Assembly (NCBI RefSeq): GCF_002250565.1
Contig: NZ_NMVJ01000001.1
Location: 922,056 to 986,055 of the forward strand
Reading direction: 5' to 3'
Length of the DNA stretch: 64,000 nt
Source of the DNA: Parenemella sanctibonifatiensis
GTDB lineage: Bacteria; Actinomycetota; Actinomycetes; Propionibacteriales; Propionibacteriaceae
The first letter of the stretch is position 1, and each line of letters starts with the position of its first letter. Below, one piece after another: positions 9,495 to 17,227 of this stretch. A model generated the notes under the pieces. The model was given only the letters and a program-made list of their open reading frames with translations, was not told the DNA's origin and ran no database searches. Position numbers and translations under genes: made by a program.

Positions 9495-10088
9495 ATGACT
9501 GACTCCTCAGCACGTGGCACGGGCTCGCTCAACCCTGATGCCGTCACGGTGACCTCGGCGGCCGCCGACCTGCACAACGGCGACCTGGAGACGATGGCCC
9601 GTGACCTGGGTCAGCGTCAGGAAACGCTGCGCAAGGAGTACGCCGCCTCCACCGACCAACTGCGCGAACTGCTCGCCGCCGTCGGGGAGATCGAGGGTCA
9701 GGGGTACGCCGAGGACGGCGCGGTCCGCGCCACCGTCGACGCCCAGAACCGCATCGTCGATCTGGAGCTCAGCCCCGAAGCACTGCGGCTGGGCTCGATC
9801 GAACGACTCCGGAACGCCATCGTCGACGCCTTGGACTTCGCGTACGCCCACGCCCAGCAGCAGATCCGCGAGGCGGGCGGCATGATCGGCGACGATGACC
9901 CCGTCCAAGCCTACCTTGATGTCATGCCGGAGGTGGCCACCGTGTTGCCCCGTGGATTCGGTGCAGCGCATCGACGTCCGGACGAGACCGATCCGACCGA
10001 CCCCGACGCGGACACCGAACCCAACGAGGACTCGGGCCGGTCGTGGACCAACGACCAGTGGCAGAGGGAGCGCAACCCCTATGAGTGA
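9495..10088 (+). CDS. YbaB/EbfC-like protein, first gene of a type VII-associated module
   Basis: A 197-residue protein whose residues about 30-130 follow the YbaB/EbfC pattern: a helix of polar heptads, then GAVRATVDAQNRIVDLELSPEAL and a second helix (IERLRNAIVDALDFAYAHAQQQI). The tail is acidic and disordered (DETDPTDPDADTEPNED). YbaB-like proteins of this sort (EspL-like) accompany ESX genes in actinobacteria and may act as chaperones or regulators. AAGGGAGA precedes ATG 9495. Its stop overlaps the start of the next gene by 8 bases, placing it at the head of an operon. Confidence 0.75.
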   Translation: MTDSSARGTGSLNPDAVTVTSAAADLHNGDLETMARDLGQRQETLRKEYAASTDQLRELLAAVGEIEGQGYAEDGAVRATVDAQNRIVDLELSPEALRLGSIERLRNAIVDALDFAYAHAQQQIREAGGMIGDDDPVQAYLDVMPEVATVLPRGFGAAHRRPDETDPTDPDADTEPNEDSGRSWTNDQWQRERNPYE

Positions 10089-10425
10089 TCTGCTCGCCAA
10101 TGTGACCGAAATCGGCCTCGTCGCGGAGGCCCTTGACCAGGTTGCCACCGCTGCCGCCGAAGCGTCGGCGACCTGCGCCCAGACCATCGAAGCTGCCGGC
10201 GCCGCCTGGGGGCAGGACATGCCCGGCCAGGCCTTCGCGACGGCGTACCTGCCCGGAGCGAAGCTCGGCATGATCGCCGTGGTCGGCAGCGGCCCGGTGC
10301 TCGAGGACATCGCCGAGAAGGTCCGGATGACCGCCAAGTCGATCCAGGACACCGAGGACCTCAACGAGTCCGAGACGACCAACATCCCCACCGACCCGAG
10401 CCCGAGCCCGACTGGGGGCCGCTGA
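10081..10425 (+). CDS. WXG100-like small helical protein
   Basis: A 114-residue Ala-rich helical protein with a central WG (GAAWGQDMPGQAFATAYLPG) where WXG100 proteins have their turn, and a Pro/Ser/Thr tail. Size and position between a YbaB-like and a large secreted-type protein suggest a type VII substrate or substrate partner. The start overlaps the preceding gene and the stop overlaps the next by one base, so all three are one operon. WXG100 membership is inferred from pattern, not from a strong match. Confidence 0.65.
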   Translation: MSDLLANVTEIGLVAEALDQVATAAAEASATCAQTIEAAGAAWGQDMPGQAFATAYLPGAKLGMIAVVGSGPVLEDIAEKVRMTAKSIQDTEDLNESETTNIPTDPSPSPTGGR

Positions 10426-13400
10426 TGATTGAGGTGTATCGCGGCGCGCTGGTCCCCGAATGGGTCTGGACCGACCGCTTCCCCACCGCCGACGAGACCA
10501 AACTCGCCTCGATCTCGGGGGCGTGGAAGGCTGAGTCCACCGCGCTCGGCGACGCTGCCACCGGGGTCGCAGACGCCTTTTCCCGGCTGGAATCCGTCTA
10601 TGAAGGTGATGGCGCCGACGCCGCCAACGCCAAGGGGAAGCTGCTTCACGACTGGCTGAGCTCAGCCAAGGACGGCACCGCGGAGTTGTCCCGGGTGACG
10701 CAGGAGGCCAGCGAGGCCGTCACGTACACCAAGCAGGCGATGAACCTGGTGCTGACCGAGCTGGACCAGCGCTCGGCCATGCTGTTGCTGGTCGGTGCCA
10801 CCAATGTCATCGAAGGTGCGACCGCGCTGCAGCAGATCCGCGCCCTGCAGTTGGCTGCCCAGATTCAGTTGACGACGTTGGCGATGGCGCTGGCGATCAA
10901 GCTCGGCGGTGCGATCCCGGACGTGGTGATCGAGCCCGAGCTGGAGATCGGCGTCTCGGCTGCGGCACCCAGTACGCCGGGCAACTCGATGGCCGTCCAG
11001 GACCTGTTGGGCGGCGGCCTGCCCACGGTGATGCCCGACCTCGGCAAGATCGGTGTCGGTGGCGGGATGCCTGGTGGCGGGCCCGGCAGCGAGGGCGGCG
11101 CCGGTGGGGTCGAGAAGGGCATCAGCACGATCATCGGCGAGGACGAGCACGACGAGAACTCCGATGGCGAGGGTCTCCTCCCGCCGGAGGACCTGGGTGC
11201 TGGCGCGCTGACTCCTGAGGAGCAGGAGTCGATGGTGACTGAAGCTCTGGAGAACCTTGATGAGGGCGGCGCTCCCAAGGCTCCGGGAGTCGGTCCCAGC
11301 GAGGGTGAGGCACCCGCTGGGGAGGAGGGCGAAGGCGCCGGTGGCGCCGGCGCTGCCGACACCCCACCGCCGGCCGGCTCCGACCTGGATGGTGACGGCG
11401 AGCGCGACACCTCCTCGCTGCTGGACCTGGCCGATTTGATCGGTGGTGACGGTCCCAACGGTGGCGAAGGCGGTGGCGCCCCCGGCCCCGACGCCGGTGA
11501 CGGCGTACCGCCCGAGGTGACCAACCCGGATCCGGGTGCCCGTCTGAGCGTTGACGACATTCTGGAACCGCCGCCCGGCGCGCCCGGCCCCAGTGAGGGC
11601 AACCACGGTGGTGGCGGTGGTGACAACGGTGGCGGCAATCACGGCCATTCCGGCAACGGCAACCCCCACAACAGCCACGGCGGCAGCTTGGTGGACGCAG
11701 TCCGTGACCTGCCCGAGCGCCGGATTCCCGATGGCGGTGACACCGGCGGTGGTGACTCCGGCGGTGGCAGCGACAACGGCGGCGGCAGCGGTGGCGGCCA
11801 GAACAACGGTGGCGGCCAGAACAACGGCGGTCGCCTGCCGGCCCCGGACATCAACTATCCGGGTCCCTCGGACCCGGGCCCCTCGCAGCCCGCGCCCCAG
11901 ACCCCCGGACCCCAGGCGCCAGCGCCGAACCAGCCCGGCCCATATCTCCCGAACCCCGGCGATGGGGGCGGTTCCGATGGTGGCGGGTCCGGTGGCGCCG
12001 ACGACGTTCCCTACACGCCGCCGCCGATGTCTGAGGGTACCGGCGCGGCCGGCCTGCAGCCGCCGCCGTTGGCTCCAGCGCCGATCCAACCATTGCCTGG
12101 TGGCGGCATGCCGATCATGGGTGGTGGCGCAGGGCCGGCTCCGACGCCGGGCTTCATCGGCGGCGGTGGCGCAATGCCGCCCGCTGGCGCTCCGCCGATG
12201 ATGGGCGCCCCGGTCGGCGGTGGCCCCGTGGCCGGTCCTCCGATGGGCGGCGCGCCGATCGGCGGTGCCCCGGCCGTCCCGCCGACCAGCAGCTTCCAGC
12301 CGCCGGCCGCCGCAGCTCCGGCTCCTGGCGTTGCCGCCCCGGCACCGGGCGCAGCTGCGCCGGCTCCCGGTGCGGCTGCCCCGCCGCCGGTCGTCAACCA
12401 GGACCCGCGCCGCGATGCACCAGGGGCCGTTCCGGGCAGCCAACGCCCCGAAGGCGAAGGCTCTCGCCCGCAGGGTCGACTGTCCCGCGACGGCGGCGGC
12501 CTGATCGGAGTCGGTTCGCTCGGTGCAGGTGCCGCTATCGCCGGCGCCGGACTACTGTCCAAGGCTTGGTCCGATTTCGGTGGCGCCGTCCCCGGTGTCG
12601 GGTCCGGAGCCCAGCTACCGACCCAGTTCGGCCCCGCAGATGCACCGATCGTCCCCATGCCGCCCGGCATGGGAGTGGTGCACCAGCAGGTGCTGATGCC
12701 GGGTCAGACCGAGGACCTGCTCAGCGGTCGCCAGTCCACGCTGCGCGGCATCGTCCACCAAGCCAGCCAGGTGGCCCACCTGCGTACGCCGGCCGAACTG
12801 GTCCAGCAGTTGGGTCTCGAATTCGAACTGGCCGGTGGCCAGTCGCAGTACTCCACCCCGACCGTGAACGACGCCAGCATCGACGTGCTGCGCTGCAACG
12901 GTGTCCGCTTCGAGGACCTGATCGTGCCGATCGATGCCGGCGTACAGGTGCCTGCCGATGCGGTGCTGCCGCACCTGGTCCGTGACCACGCCCGGCCGTG
13001 GACCGGCACCGGTGAGGCGCCCGGTTCGACCAGCACCCATCCGATCGAGGAGTTCGAGATCCTCTCGATCGCCTCGGCCCCGCTGCCGCACCTGGCCGAG
13101 ATCTGGCGGGTGCATGCCGATGGCCGCCAGGAACATGTCGCCACCTACAACGCCCGACTGGGCGGGTTCAGCGGCAGCACCCCAGAGGTCAAGCCCGGCC
13201 GCCCGATGGACAACGGTCTGATGGCGATCCTGGGCGACGGCAATGCGTACGGCACCGTGACGCTGTCCGACAGCCAGTCGGTGCTGGTCGCACCGACCAG
13301 TTCAGCGCCGGCGGACTTCGAACAGGCATTGGACGGCAGCATGCGCAAGGTCGTCCAGAACTCTGACATCGCCGCGCTGCTGGGCGTCACCACCACGGGT

Positions 13401-13637
13401 CTGTGGAACGGCGTGCCGGTGCAGTTGCTGCGTCGCGAGGGCGACCAGGTGATGATCGAGTACGCCGGCGACAGCCGCGCTGAGGCAGCTGCGGCTGGCT
13501 TCCGCCAGATCGGACAGGGCCAGTGGGAACCCGGCTGGGTGGCGTTCGGCCAGGTCAGCGACTGGGGCGAGCTGGACCGCGACTATCCCCTGCCGCGCCC
13601 CGACAACGAGGTGCTGAACCCGTCCGCGCGGCCCTGA
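10425..13637 (+). CDS. large Pro/Gly-rich protein, candidate type VII secretion substrate
   Basis: A 1070-residue protein. Residues 1-165 are helical, with WVWTDRFP then long amphipathic helices, like the N-terminal half of WXG100/PPE-type ESX substrates. Residues about 170-690 are low-complexity Gly/Pro/Asp/Asn with GGGSDNGGGSGGG-like and APAPGAAAPAPG-like repeats. Residues about 720-1070 look globular and may carry the activity, with repeated beta-rich segments (LWNGVPVQLLRREGDQVMIE; GQWEPGWVAFGQVSD). There is no classical signal peptide. The layout resembles secreted toxins such as CpnT (helical head, disordered linker, C-terminal domain), but I recognise no toxin catalytic motif. It sits about 36 kb from the ESX core. 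Confidence 0.6.
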   Translation: MIEVYRGALVPEWVWTDRFPTADETKLASISGAWKAESTALGDAATGVADAFSRLESVYEGDGADAANAKGKLLHDWLSSAKDGTAELSRVTQEASEAVTYTKQAMNLVLTELDQRSAMLLLVGATNVIEGATALQQIRALQLAAQIQLTTLAMALAIKLGGAIPDVVIEPELEIGVSAAAPSTPGNSMAVQDLLGGGLPTVMPDLGKIGVGGGMPGGGPGSEGGAGGVEKGISTIIGEDEHDENSDGEGLLPPEDLGAGALTPEEQESMVTEALENLDEGGAPKAPGVGPSEGEAPAGEEGEGAGGAGAADTPPPAGSDLDGDGERDTSSLLDLADLIGGDGPNGGEGGGAPGPDAGDGVPPEVTNPDPGARLSVDDILEPPPGAPGPSEGNHGGGGGDNGGGNHGHSGNGNPHNSHGGSLVDAVRDLPERRIPDGGDTGGGDSGGGSDNGGGSGGGQNNGGGQNNGGRLPAPDINYPGPSDPGPSQPAPQTPGPQAPAPNQPGPYLPNPGDGGGSDGGGSGGADDVPYTPPPMSEGTGAAGLQPPPLAPAPIQPLPGGGMPIMGGGAGPAPTPGFIGGGGAMPPAGAPPMMGAPVGGGPVAGPPMGGAPIGGAPAVPPTSSFQPPAAAAPAPGVAAPAPGAAAPAPGAAAPPPVVNQDPRRDAPGAVPGSQRPEGEGSRPQGRLSRDGGGLIGVGSLGAGAAIAGAGLLSKAWSDFGGAVPGVGSGAQLPTQFGPADAPIVPMPPGMGVVHQQVLMPGQTEDLLSGRQSTLRGIVHQASQVAHLRTPAELVQQLGLEFELAGGQSQYSTPTVNDASIDVLRCNGVRFEDLIVPIDAGVQVPADAVLPHLVRDHARPWTGTGEAPGSTSTHPIEEFEILSIASAPLPHLAEIWRVHADGRQEHVATYNARLGGFSGSTPEVKPGRPMDNGLMAILGDGNAYGTVTLSDSQSVLVAPTSSAPADFEQALDGSMRKVVQNSDIAALLGVTTTGLWNGVPVQLLRREGDQVMIEYAGDSRAEAAAAGFRQIGQGQWEPGWVAFGQVSDWGELDRDYPLPRPDNEVLNPSARP

Positions 13638-13725
13638 GCCAGGCGGCCGGGGTGGCGAGTTGGAGGGGATGAGTGCACGTACCTGTGGCTCGGTTGAACC
13701 AATCGCCTCCTAGGCTGGCTGCATC

Positions 13726-14178
13726 ATGAGCAGTCTGGATGAAGGGGTCGCGGACCGCGCACAGCCCACCCCGCCGGTGGTGGAGGTACGTCATCGTCGC
13801 GGCCAGGCGCCCCGACTGATGCTCGACCCGGTCTGGCGCGACCGGGTCAGCGCCGAAGACCTCCCGGAGCTGATCGAACAAGCCTTCGCGCAGCTGTACG
13901 CGTCGGAGGGCTGCGGCGTCGCCCTCACTGTCGAGGACGACTGGGCTTCCCAGCTGGCCGATCTGCTCACCGAACCACCCCGCCGGGGCCTGCCACACGC
14001 CCGATTCGGCTCGGACCTCAGTGGCTGGCTGCGGCTCGAGGTCTCCCCCTCGATGCGGGTGATCGGTGTCGATGCCGACCCGGCCTGGCTCAATCGCCGC
14101 GACCCGTTGGCGATCGCCACGGCCTTCGACGACGCCTACGAGCAGGCCTCCCAGTCGCCATGGTCGGAGGTCTGGTGA
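13726..14178 (+). CDS. small protein with two YbaB-like halves
   Basis: A 150-residue protein I cannot assign to a named family. Its two halves share a pattern: VVEVRHRRGQAPRLMLDPVW then helix DLPELIEQAFAQLYASE, and GWLRLEVSPSMRVIGVDADPAW then helix DPLAIATAFDDAYEQA. Both look like the beta-hairpin, D-P-x-W turn and C-terminal helix of YbaB/EbfC proteins, so it may be an internal duplication. TAGGCT is 9 nt before the start. The stop overlaps the next start (GTGA). It follows the large candidate substrate and may act with it. Confidence 0.5.
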   Translation: MSSLDEGVADRAQPTPPVVEVRHRRGQAPRLMLDPVWRDRVSAEDLPELIEQAFAQLYASEGCGVALTVEDDWASQLADLLTEPPRRGLPHARFGSDLSGWLRLEVSPSMRVIGVDADPAWLNRRDPLAIATAFDDAYEQASQSPWSEVW

Positions 14179-15182
14179 CCGTTCCTCGACCTGCCGCGAC
14201 CCGCGCCCTGCTCGCCGACGCCGCCCACTGGCGTACGCTCGCCGCCACCTTGGAAGTGATCGACGTGGCAGCGCCTGCCACCGATGACCTGCCGGCGATG
14301 CCGGGGGTCGCCGACTTCGTGACCGCGTCCGCGGCGGTCACCGCGGCCTTCCAGGAGCAGATCCACGCCGCCTGCCAGGAGTTCCACGCCACCGCCGAAG
14401 CACTCCGCAGGCTCGCCGAGACCGAGCCGACGGCGCCGTCCTCGGTCAATCATCATTCTCACGACCCCGATACCGACCGGGAAACCGCCGCCGACGAGCC
14501 GGTTGGCCTGCTGCGCCGGGCCGAACGCTGGCTTGCCACCGCCGGCGTCTTTCTGTCCGAGAGCGCCCAGGACACGCCTGCTGAGGCTCCGGCGACCGCG
14601 ATGCTCGCCCAGATCGAGACCATTCGCCGCCATGCACTGCAGGCCAGCGACGCCATCGAATGGGTGGGCTGGTTGGGACAGACCGCAGCACCGTGGCGGC
14701 AGGCCGGCCGCCTCACCAGCAGCGTCGAGGCCGGCCTGGCGCTGGAACAACTGCTGAGCGAGCACCTGTGGCAGGGGCAGGGACCCTTGGCTTACCAGCG
14801 TGTCGCCCGCAGTCACCGCACGGCCGTCCACAGCCTGACCGCCGCCACCGAAGCGGTCGGGGTGACCAGTTCCTTGGTCGGGCTCGCGGTAGGCGATGTC
14901 GTCACCACCGTCGGCGCCGCCACTACCAGGGCAGTCCTGGCGATGCGGCAGGCTGCCCAGGCGCTCGGCGAACCGGGCCGCACCCTCGACGTCCTCACCA
15001 CCGCACTGGCGACCGAGATCGAATCGTGCGACCGGTCCTGGGCTGACGCAGCCACCCAACTCCAGGAACAGCGCCACACCCTGACCCGGCTCGCGGACCG
15101 GCTGACCGGCGGCTGGCCCAGCCTCCCCGATGCGTTGCAACAGCCCGAGCTGTGGCACCCCAGCGAGACGGTTCACGAGTAG
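14175..15182 (+). CDS. helical protein of the type VII-associated module, function unknown
   Basis: A 335-residue, almost entirely alpha-helical Ala/Thr-rich protein with no signal peptide or obvious membrane segment, apart from a mildly hydrophobic stretch (VGVTSSLVGLAVGDVVTT, about residue 235). GTG 14175 was chosen because it overlaps the previous stop by four bases and has GGAGG about 5 nt upstream; an ATG at 14160 lacks a site. Long helices and neighbourhood suggest a WXG/PPE-like secreted or chaperone role, but no motif proves it. Confidence 0.45.
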   Translation: MTVPRPAATRALLADAAHWRTLAATLEVIDVAAPATDDLPAMPGVADFVTASAAVTAAFQEQIHAACQEFHATAEALRRLAETEPTAPSSVNHHSHDPDTDRETAADEPVGLLRRAERWLATAGVFLSESAQDTPAEAPATAMLAQIETIRRHALQASDAIEWVGWLGQTAAPWRQAGRLTSSVEAGLALEQLLSEHLWQGQGPLAYQRVARSHRTAVHSLTAATEAVGVTSSLVGLAVGDVVTTVGAATTRAVLAMRQAAQALGEPGRTLDVLTTALATEIESCDRSWADAATQLQEQRHTLTRLADRLTGGWPSLPDALQQPELWHPSETVHE

Positions 15183-15212
15183 TAGGAAACACGGGCTGAG
15201 CGGGACGAGTCC

Positions 15213-16139
15213 TCACCCGGTCGCGCCCCGGAGCGGCAGCTGCCGTGGCGAACGAAACTCACATTCCCGGCCATCGACCGGATCGATGAAGCTGAGGCTC
15301 TCGGCGAGCAGTTGCAATGGGGTGGAGAAGTCATCGATGTCGACCTCCTGCTCCACCGGATACAGCGGATCTCCCTGGATCGGGATGCCCAGACCTGCCA
15401 GCTGCACCCGGAGTTGGTGAGTCCGCCCGGTGCGCGGCCGCAGCCGATACAGGCCCCGCTCCCCGACCCTCGTCACCAGCTCCAGCTGGGTCTCGGCGTT
15501 GGGCGACAGACCGGCGATCTCGTGGGCCTGCCGATCGCCTCGTTCCTTGATGATGTGGCTGCAGACGGTTCGCGGCCACTCCAGTTCGGGCCGAAAACCG
15601 GCCAACGCCAGATAGGTTTTGACGGGTTCGCGGCGCTCGAACATCGATTGGTAGGGCGCCCGCCACCGCCGTTCGGTGGTCAGCAGCAAGACCCCGGAGG
15701 TGAGCCGGTCCAGCCGGTGTGCGGGTCCCAGTTCGGGCAGGCCGAGCTGGTGGCGCAGGCGTACCACCACCGACTCGGTGACGTGGCGACCGCGCGGGAT
15801 GCTCGACAGGAAGGGCGGCTTGTCGACCACCACAATCCTGTCGTCACGGTGCAGCACCACCACCTCGCCGGGCACCGTCGGCTCCTCGCGCAACTCCCGG
15901 TGGAACCAGACGAACTGGTGTGGCGGCACCGGCTCCGCGGCCCCAACAGAGCTGCCGTCCTGCCACACGAAGGCTTCGGCCGCCAGCATCCGGTCCACCT
16001 CAACGGGACCCGCCGGCCCCAGCCGTTCCACCAGATAGGCCCGCATGGTGGGCCAGGGGCGAGGTTGGCCGTGGTCCGGGGTCCGCAGCCAAGCGGCCTG
16101 CAGGCCGTGACGCGGAGGCAGTGGGGAACGTGGCGGCAC
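15213..16139 (-). CDS. RluA-family pseudouridine synthase
   Basis: A 308-residue RNA-modifying enzyme. The catalytic motif HRLDRLTSGVLLL contains the nucleophilic Asp, and RPRTGRTHQLRVQLAGLGIPIQGDPLYP is the conserved C-terminal block. The substrate (rRNA or tRNA position) cannot be told. I chose GTG 16139, giving VPPRSPLPPRHGLQAAWLRTP, because actinobacterial relatives begin with a similar PRSPLP segment; an ATG at 16208 would add 23 residues of non-family-like sequence. Confidence 0.88.
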   Translation of the reverse strand: MPPRSPLPPRHGLQAAWLRTPDHGQPRPWPTMRAYLVERLGPAGPVEVDRMLAAEAFVWQDGSSVGAAEPVPPHQFVWFHRELREEPTVPGEVVVLHRDDRIVVVDKPPFLSSIPRGRHVTESVVVRLRHQLGLPELGPAHRLDRLTSGVLLLTTERRWRAPYQSMFERREPVKTYLALAGFRPELEWPRTVCSHIIKERGDRQAHEIAGLSPNAETQLELVTRVGERGLYRLRPRTGRTHQLRVQLAGLGIPIQGDPLYPVEQEVDIDDFSTPLQLLAESLSFIDPVDGRECEFRSPRQLPLRGATG

Positions 16140-16253
16140 GGGCCGACTGTACGCGGCGATCTGGTCACCGGCTGCCGCCCAACCGGCCACATGGCCTTCC
16201 TCGCGCACAAATCGGCGTTGAGCGGCAGCTCACGACCGGATTCGACAACGCCC

Positions 16254-16284
16254 TTGACTCTCACACCGTGTCAGGCTCCACGAT
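16254..16284 (+). promoter_or_regulatory. MerR-type promoter with 19-bp spacer
   Basis: TTGACT (16254-16259) is followed by a 19-bp spacer and CACGAT (16279-16284), which lies 6 nt before the regulator's ATG. The spacer holds an imperfect dyad, CTCACAC/GTGTCAG. An overlong spacer with a dyad is the hallmark of MerR-controlled, twist-activated promoters, so autoregulation is likely. Confidence 0.5.
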
Positions 16285-16290
16285 GGATCC

Positions 16291-17130
16291 ATGACCGACA
16301 CCTCGGCCCTCATGACGATCGGACAGTTCTCCGCGGCGACGCGGATCAGCGTCCGGATGCTGCGGCATTACGACGACAACGGCGTCCTGGCACCGGCGTA
16401 CGTGGACGATGCCACCGGTTATCGGTGGTACGCCCCGGCGCAGGTCGACGACGCGATCGTGGTCCGGCAGCTGCGTGATGTGGGGTTCGGCGTGCCCGCC
16501 ATCGGTGCTCTCATGGCCGCTCGCGGCGACTCCACCTTCGGCCGTGCGCTCGACCAGCAGCGCGCCGCCCTCGTGGACAACGCCCGGGGTGTGTCGCACC
16601 AGATCGCCCTCATCGACCGGATGCGCCAGGCGCATCACCCCGATCCGTCGGGACAACCGAAGGAGACCACCATGTCCGTCCAGATCGACCAGACCAGCCT
16701 CGCGGCCCGCACCGTCGTCGCCGTCCGGGGCACCATCCCCACCTACACCGACGAAGGCATCCTGTGGGGCCAGCTGATGCCGGAGATGGCACGCCAGGGC
16801 ATCACCCCGATCGGGCCGTGCGGCGCTATCGACCTCGCCGACGAGTATCAGGAGCGCGACGTCGACAAGGAGGTGTACGCCCCGGTCGCGCCGGGCACCA
16901 CTGCCGAGGATCCGCTCACGGTGCGTGAGCTCGCCGAAACCCCGGCGGTACGCGCCACGCTGACCGGCCCCTTCGAGGGCATCTCGGAGGCCTGCGACCA
17001 GCTGGCCCGCTGGGTCGCCTCCCACGGTCACCAAGCGACCGGCGGCATGCACTACATCTATCTCAAGGACATGGAGACCACCCCGCCCGAGGAGCTCGTC
17101 ACCGAGATCTACCTCCCGGTCGCGCAGTGA
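16291..17130 (+). CDS. MerR-family regulator with GyrI-like ligand domain
   Basis: A 279-residue transcription factor. Residues 8-75 form the winged HTH (MTIGQFSAATRISVRMLRHYDDNGVLAP), then a dimerisation helix, then a GyrI-like effector domain (from about residue 135, VVAVRGTIPTY to IYLPVAQ), the BmrR/TipA architecture that senses hydrophobic or cationic drugs. No efflux pump is adjacent, so its target may be itself or a distant gene. The promoter just upstream has the MerR-type spacing. Confidence 0.88.
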   Translation: MTDTSALMTIGQFSAATRISVRMLRHYDDNGVLAPAYVDDATGYRWYAPAQVDDAIVVRQLRDVGFGVPAIGALMAARGDSTFGRALDQQRAALVDNARGVSHQIALIDRMRQAHHPDPSGQPKETTMSVQIDQTSLAARTVVAVRGTIPTYTDEGILWGQLMPEMARQGITPIGPCGAIDLADEYQERDVDKEVYAPVAPGTTAEDPLTVRELAETPAVRATLTGPFEGISEACDQLARWVASHGHQATGGMHYIYLKDMETTPPEELVTEIYLPVAQ

Positions 17131-17215
17131 TGCTGACCAGGTGACGCAGTGATCACGATCCGCTGAGCCACGGCCTGTCGCGGACAACCCCTGCCGCCGG
17201 CCGGTCGTGCCGGTC

Positions 17216-17221
17216 TACGCT
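17216..17221 (+). promoter_or_regulatory. -10 box of a leaderless promoter
   Basis: TACGCT lies exactly 6 nt before ATG 17228. Confidence 0.5.
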
Positions 17222-17227
17222 TCGCCC

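Noticed and set aside
10662-12443. A 593-codon open frame antisense to the large Pro/Gly-rich gene
   Set aside because: It is Arg- and Ala-rich shadow sequence opposite a low-complexity region, without a ribosome-binding site or motif.
16139-16208. Upstream ATG start for the pseudouridine synthase
   Set aside because: The added 23 residues are not family-like; the GTG start gives the typical PRSPLP N-terminus.
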